Origin: JBDSLU01 sp039916225
GTDB taxonomy: Bacteria; Acidobacteriota; Vicinamibacteria; Vicinamibacterales; Vicinamibacteraceae
NCBI GenBank assembly: GCA_039916225.1
Contig: JBDSLU010000159.1
Coordinates: 1-13,374 of the forward strand
Reading direction: 5' to 3'
Length of the DNA: 13,374 bases
Part shown: positions 5,608-13,374 of the stretch, piece by piece
Position numbering within the stretch: position 1 is the stretch's first letter
How the letters are laid out: each line of letters starts with the position of its first letter
Notes under the pieces: model-generated
The model's input: the letters and a program-made list of their open reading frames with translations, nothing else
What the model was told of the DNA's origin: nothing
Databases searched by the model: none
Made by a program: the position numbers and the translations under genes

Positions 5608-6834
5608 CGTGCCCTTCCACGAGTCCGTGCTGTCGAAGCGCTCGTCGAGCGCGTGCGCGCCTGATCCCGAGCCGCCGCCGTCGATCGTGATCGCCGGGAT
5701 GCCGCGCTGCATGGCGGCATTGGCGTCGGTCGAGCCCTCGTGCAGCGCCATCCGCTCGCCGATCGCCTGCGTCGCGCTCCGCGCCGCCCGGACGATGGCG
5801 GCGGTGTCCGCGGTGGCCCCGGCCGGGCGATCGCCGACGATGGTCAGCGTCGCCGTCACTTGCCCCGGCTTGTTCCAGCGCGCGTTCTCGGCGGCGACGG
5901 CGTGGTCGACCAGCGCCTTGAAGCGCGCGTCGAGCGCGGCCAGCGATGCGGCGTCGGCGGACCGCAGATCGACCTCGAACCACGCCTCGAACGGGATCGC
6001 GTTGACCGACGTGCCGCCGCCGATGCGGCCGACGTTGAAGGTCGTGCGCGGCGAGGACGGCACGGTCAGGTCGGACACGGCGGCGACGGCGCGGCCCAGC
6101 GCGTGGATCGGGTTGGCGGTGCCGAAGGCGCCGTAGCTGTGGCCGCCCGGGCCGCTGAAGGTGACCTTGTAGCGGCGGCTGCCGACGCCGACGCTGGTGA
6201 CGTCGAGGCCGATGCCGTCGATCGAGACGAACGCGTCGATGGTACCGGCCAGCTCGGTGCCGACGAGATGCCGCGCGCCGCGGATGTCGCCGAGGCCTTC
6301 CTCGCCGACGGTGGCGACGAAGGTGACGGTGCCGGCGGTCTGGAGCGACGGCGTGGCCATCGTCCGCGCCACGGCAATCAGCACGGCCAGGCCGCGCGCG
6401 TCGTCACCGATGCCCGGCCCCTTCAGCACCGGGCCGGTGCGCGTCACGCGGACGTCGGTGCCTTCGGGAAACACCGTGTCGAGGTGGGCGCTGATCACCA
6501 CGTGCGGCCGCGGCATCCGGCCGCGCCGGACGCCGAGCACGTTGCCGATGCTGTCGATACGTACGTCGCTCAGGCCGGCGGCGACGAAGCGCTGGCGGAC
6601 CGCTTCGGCCCGGGTCGCTTCCTTGAACGGCGGCGCCGGAATCTCGGACAGCGCGACCTGATCGTCGAGGATCGCCGGTTCGCGGGTCTTGAGCGCCTCG
6701 ATCGCGGCGACGACGTCGGCGCGGGCGAACAGGCGGCGGGCGGCGGTGTCGTCGGCGAGCGGTGGCGCGGCGGGCGACTGCACCGCCAGCGGCAGCGCGA
6801 CTCCCAGCGCGACGGCAAGGACGCGGACGAGCAC
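5566..6834 (-). CDS. Exported M20-family zinc metallopeptidase
   Basis: Dinuclear zinc peptidase of the M20 family (carboxypeptidase/dipeptidase type), 422 aa from the GTG at 6834. A TTG at 6840 that overlaps the stop of the E1 gene is also possible. The N-terminus (VRVLAVALGVALPLAVQSPAA) is a likely signal peptide, placing the enzyme outside the cytoplasm. Metal and catalytic motifs are complete: SAHLDTVF (His117, Asp119), GIGDDARG (Asp144/145), VGEEGLGD (general base and ligand at Glu178/179), SIDGIG (Asp206) and GAHALDE (His394). The small dimerisation domain begins near GPGGHSYGAFGTANPIHALG (228-247). The substrate cannot be fixed; tripeptide/dipeptidase-like enzymes have this layout. It starts 2 bp after the E1 stop, so the two are co-transcribed and probably translationally coupled. 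Confidence 0.9.
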   Translation of the reverse strand: MLVRVLAVALGVALPLAVQSPAAPPLADDTAARRLFARADVVAAIEALKTREPAILDDQVALSEIPAPPFKEATRAEAVRQRFVAAGLSDVRIDSIGNVLGVRRGRMPRPHVVISAHLDTVFPEGTDVRVTRTGPVLKGPGIGDDARGLAVLIAVARTMATPSLQTAGTVTFVATVGEEGLGDIRGARHLVGTELAGTIDAFVSIDGIGLDVTSVGVGSRRYKVTFSGPGGHSYGAFGTANPIHALGRAVAAVSDLTVPSSPRTTFNVGRIGGGTSVNAIPFEAWFEVDLRSADAASLAALDARFKALVDHAVAAENARWNKPGQVTATLTIVGDRPAGATADTAAIVRAARSATQAIGERMALHEGSTDANAAMQRGIPAITIDGGGSGSGAHALDERFDSTDSWKGTVRAFLLTLILAGG

Positions 6835-6836
6835 GA

Positions 6837-9023
6837 TCAATAGCGGGCGAGCGCCTTGATCGCCGCGAGGACGTGCGACGTCTGCGGCAGGATGACTTCC
6901 TCGAGCCCCGGCTCGTAGGCGACCGGCGTGTCGAGCGCGGCGACGCGGGTCACCGGCGCGTCGAGGTCGCCGAAGCACTGCTCGCCGATGCGGGCGGCGA
7001 TCTCGGCGCCGAAGCCACAGGTGAGCTGATCCTCGTGGGCGACGATGACGCGATTCGTCTCGCGCACCGCCTGCGCGATGGTGTCCCAGTCGAACGGCAT
7101 GAGCGAGCGCAGGTCGATGACCCGCACGCTGATGTCGTCCTTCTCGGCCTGCTGCGCGGCCAGCAGCGTCCGCTGCACCAGCGCGCCCCACGTGATCACC
7201 GTGATGTCGGTACCGGGGCGCCGCACCGCGGCCTTGCCGAACGGCAGCGTGTAGTCGGGCCCTGGATAGACGCCCTTGTTGTAGGTCTGCCGATAGAGGT
7301 GCTTGTGCTCGAGGAACAGCACCGGGTCGTCGCAGCGGATCGAGGTGCGCAGGAGCCCGGCGGCGTCGACCGCGTTCGACGGGTAGGCGATGCGCAAGCC
7401 GGGGCAGTGGGCGAAGATGCTCTCGCCCGACTGCGAATGGTAGGGTGCGCCGCCGCGCAGGTAGCCGCCGATCGGCACGCGGATGACCATCGGGCAGGCG
7501 AACGTGTTGTTCGAGCGGTAGCGCAGCATCGTGACTTCGTCACGGATCTGCATCATCGCCGGCCAGATGTAGTCGAAGAACTGGATCTCGACGACCGGCT
7601 TGAAGCCGCGCACCGAGAGGCCGAGCGCGCGCCCGACGATGTTGGCTTCGGCCAGCGGCGAGTTGTAGACGCGCTCGCGCCCGTAGGCCCGCTGCAGCCC
7701 GTGCGTCACCTTGAACACGCCGCCTTTGCCCGAGACGTGCGGCAGCGATTCGGTCGGGCAGTCGGCGACATCCTCGCCGAAGACGAGCATGTGCGGCATC
7801 CGCGCCATCTCGTCCTTCAGCGTCTGGTTGATGGCGGCGACCATCGTGTCCGGCTTGCCGTCGGTCGACGGTTCGGCGTCGAAGCCGGCCCCGGCCGGAT
7901 CGACGTTGGGCGAGTAGACGTAGAGCGTCGCGGTCTGCGGATCGGGCTTGGCCGCGACCAGGGCCATGTCGGTGGCCTCGGCGATCTCGCGGTCGACATC
8001 GGAGAGGATGGCCGCCAGCGACTCCGGCGTCGCGTGGCCGGCCTGCTGCAGGCGACGGGCCAGGAGCGCGATCGGATCGCGCTCGGCTTCGCGGGCCCGC
8101 TCGTCGGGCGTCTTGTAGAGCTTCTCGTCGTCGGACAGCGAGTGCGAGTAGGGCCGGATCACCTTGGCGTGGACCAGCGCCGGGCCACGCCGGGCGCGGG
8201 CATGGGCGATGGCCTGCTGCATCACGCGGTGGCTGGCGACGTAGTCGCAGCCGTCCACCTTCTGGATGAACAGGTCGGGGAAGCCATGCAGCAGGCGCGA
8301 GACGTCGCCGCCTGGTGTCTGCTCGGCGACCGGCACCGAGATGGCGTAGCCGTTGTCCTCGACGAGGATGACGAGCGGCAGCTTCTCCTGGGACGCGGTG
8401 TTCAGCGTCTCCCAGAACTCGCCCTCGCTGGTGGCGCCCTCGCCGGTCGAGACGTAGGTGATCTCGCCGTCGTGGTGGCGATCGCCGCGCGGCGGCAGGC
8501 CGCCGACCGTCTCGTAGCGCTTGGTGGCCTCGGCGCAGCCGACGGCATGCAGGCACTGGGTGCCGGTCGGACTGGACCCGGAGACGATGTTGAGACGGCG
8601 GCTGCCCCAGTGCGACGGCATCTGCCGACCGCCCGAGGCCGGGTCGTCCTTGGACCCCACGCCCTGCAGCAGCATGTCGTAGGGGGTGACGCCGAGCGCG
8701 AGGCAGAAGGCGCGGTCGCGATAGTAGGGGAACGCCCAGTCCTGGCCGGGGCGTAGCTGGCGGCCGGCCGCCACCAGGATCGCCTCATGACCGGCGCCCG
8801 ACACCTGGAAGAAGATCTGGCTCTGGTTCTTGAGCTGGATCTCCTTGTCGTCGAGACGTCGCGACAGGAGCATCAGCCGATAGGCGGCCAGCAGCTCGTC
8901 GCGGCGCAGGTCGCCCTCGACGCGGGAATCGCCGTCGATATGTTCGGTGAGGGCCCCCCCGGAAGGAGGAGCCGGGGTCGCAATCGACCCGGACGGCGTG
9001 GCAGACAGCTCGGACAGCTTCAT
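6837..9023 (-). CDS. Fused E1 alpha/beta subunit of a branched-chain-type 2-oxoacid dehydrogenase
   Basis: Thiamine-diphosphate E1 decarboxylase of a 2-oxoacid dehydrogenase complex, 728 aa, with both subunits in one chain. The alpha half (about 40-365) has SGAGHEAILVAAG, the PSHWGSRRLN segment and the ThDP-binding motif from GEGATSEGEFWETLNTASQE (194-213) to VEDNGYAIS (221-229). The beta half (about 393-728) has VFGEDVAD, NSPLAEANIVGRALG, IQFFDYIWPAMMQIRDE and the catalytic-His segment GGAPYHSQSGE (His529). In classical enzymes these are two genes; a Pro/Asp-rich linker (about 358-392) joins them here. Substrate class (2-oxoisovalerate or another short 2-oxoacid) is inferred from family resemblance. 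E2 and E3 genes are not in the window. The ThDP motif reads GEG...DN instead of the common GDG...NN. The ATG at 9023 has no strong ribosome binding site. Confidence 0.92.
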   Translation of the reverse strand: MKLSELSATPSGSIATPAPPSGGALTEHIDGDSRVEGDLRRDELLAAYRLMLLSRRLDDKEIQLKNQSQIFFQVSGAGHEAILVAAGRQLRPGQDWAFPYYRDRAFCLALGVTPYDMLLQGVGSKDDPASGGRQMPSHWGSRRLNIVSGSSPTGTQCLHAVGCAEATKRYETVGGLPPRGDRHHDGEITYVSTGEGATSEGEFWETLNTASQEKLPLVILVEDNGYAISVPVAEQTPGGDVSRLLHGFPDLFIQKVDGCDYVASHRVMQQAIAHARARRGPALVHAKVIRPYSHSLSDDEKLYKTPDERAREAERDPIALLARRLQQAGHATPESLAAILSDVDREIAEATDMALVAAKPDPQTATLYVYSPNVDPAGAGFDAEPSTDGKPDTMVAAINQTLKDEMARMPHMLVFGEDVADCPTESLPHVSGKGGVFKVTHGLQRAYGRERVYNSPLAEANIVGRALGLSVRGFKPVVEIQFFDYIWPAMMQIRDEVTMLRYRSNNTFACPMVIRVPIGGYLRGGAPYHSQSGESIFAHCPGLRIAYPSNAVDAAGLLRTSIRCDDPVLFLEHKHLYRQTYNKGVYPGPDYTLPFGKAAVRRPGTDITVITWGALVQRTLLAAQQAEKDDISVRVIDLRSLMPFDWDTIAQAVRETNRVIVAHEDQLTCGFGAEIAARIGEQCFGDLDAPVTRVAALDTPVAYEPGLEEVILPQTSHVLAAIKALARY

Positions 9024-9067
9024 GCGGCGCGCTCGGTCGGCCCCAGGCAGGGCCGGCCAACCAACCG

Positions 9068-9097
9068 ATTATAGAGAGGTAACGACCACCGGTTCTA
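9068..9097 (-). promoter_or_regulatory. Promoter of the E1-M20 unit
   Basis: On the minus strand a perfect TATAAT lies at 9073-9068. With an 18-bp spacer, a weak -35 TAGAAC (3 of 6) occupies 9097-9092. Transcription would start near 9061, leaving a leader of about 38 bases before the E1 ATG. The stretch is distinctly AT-rich for this sequence. The gap after the cupin gene (116 bp) also fits a separate transcription unit. Confidence 0.5.
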
Positions 9098-9139
9098 GCT
9101 CGAACTTGCCGGTGGCCAGACCGCGCATTGGTGGCACGG

Positions 9140-9523
9140 TCAGGACTCCTCGGCGGGGACGGCGGCGGTGGGCGGTTGGTCTAACCATTCGGGCCGAATC
9201 GGGCAGAACAGGTCCAACGTGAACGTGTCCTCGATCGCCTCGGCCTGGTGCGGCACATGCGGTGGGACGTGCAGGATTTCCCCCTCGCGGACGATCACTT
9301 CGTCGCCGTTGACGAGCGCCTTCAGGGCGCCCTGCAGCACGTAGGTCATCTGCTCGCTCTCGTGGGCATGCACCGGCACGAGCGCACCCTTCTTCATGTA
9401 GTGCTGCGCGACCATCTCGCGGCTGCCGCTGACGATCTTTCGGGACACCATCTCGGTGACCTTCTCGAGCGGCAGCTCGTCCCAGCGATAGAGGCGGAAC
9501 GCCTCGCGATCCTCGATGGACAT
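9140..9523 (-). CDS. Small single-domain cupin protein
   Basis: Beta-barrel cupin of 127 aa. Cupin motif 1 is complete (GALVPVHAHESEQMTYVLQG, 46-65: HxH, then Glu, then Gly), and motif 2 is GEILHVPPHVPHQAE (81-95). These supply a 3-His/1-Glu metal site. The C-terminus (TFTLDLFCPIRPEWL) is common in small cupins often annotated as quercetin-dioxygenase-like or sugar/auxin-binding-like; the real substrate is unknown. The ATG at 9523 lies 5 bp after the stop of the rhomboid gene, so the two are almost certainly in one transcript. No clear ribosome binding site is present, which suggests coupled translation. Confidence 0.88.
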   Translation of the reverse strand: MSIEDREAFRLYRWDELPLEKVTEMVSRKIVSGSREMVAQHYMKKGALVPVHAHESEQMTYVLQGALKALVNGDEVIVREGEILHVPPHVPHQAEAIEDTFTLDLFCPIRPEWLDQPPTAAVPAEES

Positions 9524-9528
9524 GGCAC

Positions 9529-10305
9529 TCAATGGACGCGGGAATCCCAGCGCCGGCCGCCATCGTGGACGTCGAAACGCTTCTTCAACCGGTTCATCCG
9601 CCACTTCACGTAGCGGTACTTGATCTCGGCCCACGGACCGCCGCGGCCCATCGACAGATACAGGTAACCGAAGAGCAGGCCGCCGAGATGGGCGAAATGG
9701 GCGACGCCGCCGCCAGCGCCGCCGCGCGCCGACTCGTAGAGCACCAGCAGGCCGGTGAGCAGCACGTAGACGCGGACCGGGATCGGGAAGATGAAGTAGT
9801 AGATGATCCGGTTCGGAAAGAAGATCGCGTAGGCCAGCAGCAGGCCGTAGACCGATCCCGAAGCGCCGATCGTCGGGATCACGTAGACCGCCTGGGTCGA
9901 CGCGAACGGCAGCAGGCCGACGACGAGCGTGGTCAGGGCGGCGCCGACGCCGCAGACGAAGTAGTAGCGGTAAAACGCCGTCTGGCCCCAGCGGCGTTCG
10001 AGGTCGACCCCGAACATCCACACCGCCAGCATGTTGAAGATCAGGTGCATGAACCCGCCGTGCAGGAACATGTAGCTGAGCGGCTGCCAGACGTAGCCGC
10101 GTACGACCAGCGCCGGCGTCATGCCGAACCACCAGATGATCGCGCCGTTGAGGTTGCCGTACTCGCCGAACGGGACCAAGTCCGCGAAGTACTGGGCGAG
10201 GAAGATCCCGATCGTCGCGATCAGCAGGAGCTTGACGGCCGGCGTGGGGGCGCCGGGGCCGATGGTGTACGCGACGGACGACCCCGACCCTTTCACGACC
10301 GGCAT
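9529..10305 (-). CDS. Rhomboid-family intramembrane serine protease
   Basis: Integral membrane protease of the rhomboid family, 258 aa, with about six hydrophobic segments (first about 23-42). The active-site elements are all present: WQPLSYMFLHGGFMHLIFNM (73-92, with the oxyanion-hole His87 and Asn91), catalytic Ser149 in GASGSVYG (147-154), and catalytic His206 in AHLGGLLFG (205-213). It is therefore likely an active protease rather than an inactive pseudo-rhomboid. The C-terminal tail (about 222-258) is basic and cytosolic. Substrates are unknown. The gene lies 54 bp downstream of murJ and immediately upstream of the cupin. Its ATG at 10305 is preceded by a GGTGG-like ribosome binding site. 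Confidence 0.93.
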   Translation of the reverse strand: MPVVKGSGSSVAYTIGPGAPTPAVKLLLIATIGIFLAQYFADLVPFGEYGNLNGAIIWWFGMTPALVVRGYVWQPLSYMFLHGGFMHLIFNMLAVWMFGVDLERRWGQTAFYRYYFVCGVGAALTTLVVGLLPFASTQAVYVIPTIGASGSVYGLLLAYAIFFPNRIIYYFIFPIPVRVYVLLTGLLVLYESARGGAGGGVAHFAHLGGLLFGYLYLSMGRGGPWAEIKYRYVKWRMNRLKKRFDVHDGGRRWDSRVH

Positions 10306-10338
10306 CGTACCACCCTGCCGAAGGATCGCGAAGCGAGC

Positions 10339-10358
10339 GCGAAGGTGCGCGAAGGTGC
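10339..10358. repeat. 10-bp tandem duplication between murJ and rhomboid genes
   Basis: GCGAAGGTGC occurs twice without a gap (10339-10348 and 10349-10358), just after the murJ stop codon, with a related partial copy (GCGAAG) just before it. This is probably replication slippage. No function is seen. Confidence 0.6.
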
Positions 10359-10359
10359 C

Positions 10360-12015
10360 TCAGTTCCGGCGTCGGCCGAGCCGACCAGCCACCCCGCTCC
10401 AGACCCGACCGAAGGCGACCTCGAACTCGTGCAACCGCAGCAGGCGGGCGGAGAGGGCGAGCGCGGCGAGGCCCAGGCTGATGGCGAGGCCGACGCGGAC
10501 GGCGCGGCGCCAGGGCTCGTGGCCGGCCCAGTGAAGGGCCAGTTGGTGCTCGACGCCCCAGGCCACTGCCGCCATCGCCGTCGACGCCGCGACCACCTTG
10601 ACGAGCGCCGTGATGACGCGGCGATCGTCGAGACCACCGAGCCGCCGCCGCAGCATCCAGAAGAGCATGGCGGCGTTGGCGAGCGCGGCTATGCCGGTAC
10701 CGAGCGCCAGGCCGGCGTAACTCAGGCTGGTGCGCACGAGCAGCAGGTTGAGCACGACGTTGAGGAAGATGCACGTCATGCCGATCGTCACCGGCGTTCG
10801 CGCGTTCTTCAGCGCGTAGAAGGTCGGCGAGGCGATCTTGACCGCCGAGTAGCCGACGAGCCCCGGCGCATAGCCCATCAGCGCCGCGGCGATGCCGGCG
10901 GTATTGGCCGGGTTGACGTTCCGGTATTCAATCAGCAGCTCGACGATCGGGCCGGCCAGGGCGATCAGGCCGAACGACGCTGGTACGTTCAGCATCAGCA
11001 TCATCCGCAGCGCCTGCGAGACGTCGTTGCGCACCCCCTCCATGTCCTCGGCCGCGGCATGGCGGGTGATGCCGGGGATGGCGGCGGTGGCGATGGACAC
11101 GCCGAACAGCCCGATCGGCAGATACATCAGCCGGAACGCGTATCCGAGGTAGGTGACGGCGCCTTCGCCTTCGCTGGTGGCGAGATAGACGTTCACCAGC
11201 TGGTTCACCTGCGCCGCGGCGAGCCCCACCGTGCCGGGGATCATCAGCCGGACGATCTCGCGGAAGCGTGAATCGCCGAAGGCGAACTGCGGCCGGAAAC
11301 GGAACCCGGCCTTGATCAGTGCCGGCCACTGCAGCGCCACTTGCGCCACGCCGCCCAGCAGCGTGCCGATGGCCAGGCCGACCATCGCGTGCCAGCCGAG
11401 CATCGGCATGAACGGCACGATGAGAAAGGCGCTGGCGATGCAGGCGACGTTGAACGCCGCCGGAGCCAGCGCCGGCAGGAAGAACGAGCGCAGCGAGTTC
11501 AGCATCCCCATGCAGGCGACCGCGACCGCGATCAGCATGAGGAACGGAAACATGACCTGGGTGAGGGTCGTGGTGAGCTCGAGCTTGCCGGGCGTGGCGG
11601 CGTACTCGGGCGCGACCCAAGCGGTCAGCGGCCCGGCGAGCAGGATGCCGGCGATGGTGATGACACCGGTGACGACGATGAGGCCGGTGATGACGATCCG
11701 CCCCAACTCCCAGGCGGCGTCCTTGCCCTTGCTGTGCAGCTCGCGGGTGAACGTCGGGACGAACGCGGCGCTCATCGCCCCTTCCGCGAAGAGATCGCGG
11801 ACGAGGTTGGGCAGCCGGAACGCCACGTTGTAGGCGTCCATGAGGTGACCGGCGCCGAACGTGGTCAGGAAGACCGTGTCGCGCAGCAGGCCCAGCACGC
11901 GGCTGGCCATGGTCGCGATGCCGACAAGCCCGGCGGAGCGGGCCACCCCGGGCGTGGGAGTGCCAGCTGGAACCGGCGCAACGGTCTCTGTCGCAGGCGA
12001 ACCCGACTCACTCAT
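10360..12015 (-). CDS. murJ: Lipid II flippase MurJ (MviN family)
   Basis: Polytopic inner-membrane protein that moves lipid II across the membrane for peptidoglycan synthesis, 551 aa with about 14 hydrophobic helices. The N-terminal signature is clear: MASRVLGLLRDTVFLTTFGA (36-55) followed by DAYNVAFRLPNLVRDLFAEG (60-79) and AMSAAFVPTF. It includes the conserved arginines Arg39, Arg45, Arg67 and Arg73, which correspond to functionally important arginines of MurJ proteins. A Pro/Thr-rich 25-residue stretch precedes the first helix. The length is slightly above the usual 510-530 aa. TGAGG 5 bp before the ATG at 12015 serves as the ribosome binding site. It is the first gene of the murJ-rhomboid-cupin series; its upstream region is unusually rich in hairpins. 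Confidence 0.94.
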   Translation of the reverse strand: MSESGSPATETVAPVPAGTPTPGVARSAGLVGIATMASRVLGLLRDTVFLTTFGAGHLMDAYNVAFRLPNLVRDLFAEGAMSAAFVPTFTRELHSKGKDAAWELGRIVITGLIVVTGVITIAGILLAGPLTAWVAPEYAATPGKLELTTTLTQVMFPFLMLIAVAVACMGMLNSLRSFFLPALAPAAFNVACIASAFLIVPFMPMLGWHAMVGLAIGTLLGGVAQVALQWPALIKAGFRFRPQFAFGDSRFREIVRLMIPGTVGLAAAQVNQLVNVYLATSEGEGAVTYLGYAFRLMYLPIGLFGVSIATAAIPGITRHAAAEDMEGVRNDVSQALRMMLMLNVPASFGLIALAGPIVELLIEYRNVNPANTAGIAAALMGYAPGLVGYSAVKIASPTFYALKNARTPVTIGMTCIFLNVVLNLLLVRTSLSYAGLALGTGIAALANAAMLFWMLRRRLGGLDDRRVITALVKVVAASTAMAAVAWGVEHQLALHWAGHEPWRRAVRVGLAISLGLAALALSARLLRLHEFEVAFGRVWSGVAGRLGRRRN

Positions 12016-12340
12016 CGGGCCTCAGCCTAACAGCAGTGCCGCAGGGCCGTGGCCGTGGTTCGCCGCGGAGCTGTGTCCGGTGAGGAGGCGGCCCGACGCG
12101 GCTGATTGGCGCCCGTCAACAAGGACGGCAGCCCCGGCGGCTGCGCGATGACGCTGAACGCGTCATCGCGCTCAGGGCCGCCGGCAAGAGCTGCCGCGCA
12201 CGCGTTTCTGAGGGAAACGCGTGCCAAAAAAAAACGGGCTCCGGATGGGGTCCGGAGCCCGAAGGAGGATGATGAGAGGCTCTTGTCGAACCCGTCACAT
12301 GCATAGACGACAGGTGTAGACGAAAAGTTTGCAAGGCCCG
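12016..12340. other. Intergenic region with five consecutive hairpins
   Basis: This 325-bp gap lies between the stop of the membrane-protein gene and the murJ start. It contains five hairpins between 12128 and 12261, every one with a 5-base loop: 12128-12144 (6-bp stem), 12143-12171 (12-bp perfect stem), 12182-12196 (5 bp), 12198-12224 (11 bp perfect) and 12235-12261 (11 bp perfect, the terminator). The first two overlap by two bases and so are mutually exclusive. The murJ promoter should be in 12016-12127 or within the hairpin area, but I see no convincing -10/-35 pair. The stretch 12262-12340 is the 3' untranslated part of the right-hand gene and carries a short direct repeat, TAGACGA (12304 and 12317). 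Confidence 0.6.
12226..12261 (-). terminator. Intrinsic terminator of the right-hand membrane-protein gene
   Basis: Read on the minus strand, CGGGCTCCGGA pairs with TCCGGAGCCCG (11-bp perfect stem, 5-base loop) and is followed directly by nine T residues (12234-12226). This is a textbook Rho-independent terminator, 79 bp after the stop codon of the gene at 12341. Confidence 0.93.
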
Positions 12341-13374
12341 TCACCCAATCCATCCCAGCCACGTCCGGGCTCCGACGATCACGGCCGAACTCAGCCCGGC
12401 GATGGCGCTGCTGCGCCCGACCGGGCCGCGGGTCCACAGCCAGGAGACGCCGCCCGCGGCGAGCAGGGCGACCGCCGGGGTCACGGCGTAATAAAGACGG
12501 CTGATGAATTCATCCGTGTAGCGTTCGAAGCGCGGCTCGACCGGAGCCAGCACCGACACGGCGGCGACCGCTGCGCAGACGGCCAGCGAGGCCATCGTCA
12601 GGAGCGTCGCGCTGTCCCGCGCGGTCCGCACGGGCAGGCGAGCCAGGCCGACGAGCGCGAGCAGGAGGATGGGCGTGCCGTAGGCCGCGACGGCCAGCCG
12701 TGCGGCGCGCCAGGCGCGCTGCACCCGCGACGTGCCCACCGGCGCGCCCGGGCCCTCGGCGGAAGGCGCCGGCGTGGCTTCGCTCGGCGCGACCTCGCGA
12801 GCGACGGACGGAACGGACGGGCCCGGCGTGGTTGGGGCTGCCGCCGCAGCGCCGCCATCCCCGACTCGCTGGGCGGATCGAAATGCGTCCCCGAAGTGCC
12901 GGTAGTAGAGCCCGACCGCGAGCAGGACTGCCGCCAACGTCGCGACGAGGACGACCCGGCCGGCGCGTCGATCCTCGCCTTCGCCGCGCCAGGCCACGAG
13001 GAGGGCGGAGGCACCGATCAGCCCGCCGAGGAGCGCGATGAGCCCGACGTGCGAGAGGAGGCCGAGCGCGACGAGGCCGGTCAGCGCGACGGCGGCGAGC
13101 GGCCGTCGCCAGCCGAGCGGCCACGTCATCGCCGACGCCACTGCGATGGTCGCGATCGACTGGCCGAAGGCGTACGTCTGGTTGGCGTTGCCGATGAGGA
13201 TGAAGGGCAGCGGCGCCAGGAGGTAGGCCGCGACGGCGACGACGCCCGACCATGGCTGCGGCGCGTGCCGTCGCACCAGCGGGTAGAGCGAGAGCGCGGC
13301 GAGCACGTGCGCCACCGCCACCACCACGCGCAGCAGCATCACGTGGTCGCGCGTCAGGCCGGCCCACGGCGCGG
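12341..13374 (-). CDS. Multipass membrane protein, GT-C glycosyltransferase-like, C-terminal part
   Basis: The frame is open to the window edge (it reads ...PWAGLTRDHVMLL at the edge), so the N-terminal part is missing. At least nine hydrophobic helices are visible; counted from codon 13342 they lie near 4-23, 33-50, 82-100, 101-117, 129-146, 212-233, 244-266, 282-304 and 310-325. The arrangement and segments such as RDHVMLLRVVVAVAHVLAAL and the GNANQTYAFGQSI loop recall GT-C/PMT-like transferases that use lipid-linked sugars, but the catalytic acidic loop expected near the N-terminus is outside the window. A Pro/Ala/Ser-rich stretch (161-204) lies in one loop. The function is unproven; a plain hypothetical membrane protein is the safe name. 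Confidence 0.7.
   Translation of the reverse strand, partial: APWAGLTRDHVMLLRVVVAVAHVLAALSLYPLVRRHAPQPWSGVVAVAAYLLAPLPFILIGNANQTYAFGQSIATIAVASAMTWPLGWRRPLAAVALTGLVALGLLSHVGLIALLGGLIGASALLVAWRGEGEDRRAGRVVLVATLAAVLLAVGLYYRHFGDAFRSAQRVGDGGAAAAAPTTPGPSVPSVAREVAPSEATPAPSAEGPGAPVGTSRVQRAWRAARLAVAAYGTPILLLALVGLARLPVRTARDSATLLTMASLAVCAAVAAVSVLAPVEPRFERYTDEFISRLYYAVTPAVALLAAGGVSWLWTRGPVGRSSAIAGLSSAVIVGARTWLGWIG

Noticed and set aside
6762..8756. Long plus-strand open frame (664 aa) opposite the E1 gene
   Set aside because: The composition is typical of antisense of a GC-rich gene; the minus strand encodes a complete, motif-perfect E1.
9069..9128. Minus-strand mini-frame of 19 codons (MRGLATGKFELEPVVVTSL) after the cupin
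   Set aside because: It has no ribosome binding site and its end overlaps the TATAAT box of the E1 promoter. It is more likely non-coding.
12269..12319. 16-codon frame behind AAGGAGG on the plus strand, as a leader peptide
   Set aside because: The ribosome-site-like sequence is too close to the first ATG, and no plus-strand gene follows; it is in the 3' untranslated region of a minus-strand gene.
12280..12325. GGGTTCGAC on the minus strand resembling a tRNA T-arm
   Set aside because: No acceptor stem, anticodon arm or D-arm can be built around it.

Overview
This GC-rich window (most genes near 70% G+C, strong G/C bias at third positions) looks like chromosome of a soil-type bacterium. The sensor kinase, the sigma-54 activator with an unusual C-terminal DNA-binding tail, the fused E1 alpha/beta enzyme and the alanine-rich proteins remind me most of Acidobacteriota (Vicinamibacteria-like). 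That is a judgement from protein style, not a search result. No CRISPR array, rRNA, tRNA, insertion sequence or prophage was seen.

Left part (1-4546). The window opens inside a membrane histidine kinase (+), which converges on a 627-aa SPFH/band-7 (flotillin-like) membrane protein (-). That gene is divergent from a sigma-54 enhancer-binding activator (+) with a degenerate receiver-like N-terminus. The shared 140-bp intergenic region holds a good -24/-12 sigma-54 promoter pointing into the SPFH gene and a 22-bp dyad about 75 bp upstream of the predicted start. The layout resembles pspF/pspA, but with an SPFH protein as the target. This is the most interesting candidate system in the window.

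Middle (4547-5565). A small accessory island carries a higB-higA toxin-antitoxin pair with a palindromic operator and a 79-aa hypothetical gene. At its left edge is a short coding remnant that resembles the C-terminus of a LysR regulator and also the tail of the neighbouring M20 peptidase.

Right part (5566-12015), all on the - strand, in transcription order: murJ (lipid II flippase), a rhomboid protease and a small cupin, closely spaced. Then, behind its own likely promoter, comes a fused two-domain E1 of a branched-chain-type 2-oxoacid dehydrogenase, followed at once by a secreted or periplasmic M20 metallopeptidase.

Right edge. A multipass, glycosyltransferase-C-like membrane protein (-) runs off the window and ends in a strong intrinsic terminator. 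The 325-bp gap between it and murJ contains a run of five hairpins, all with five-base loops.
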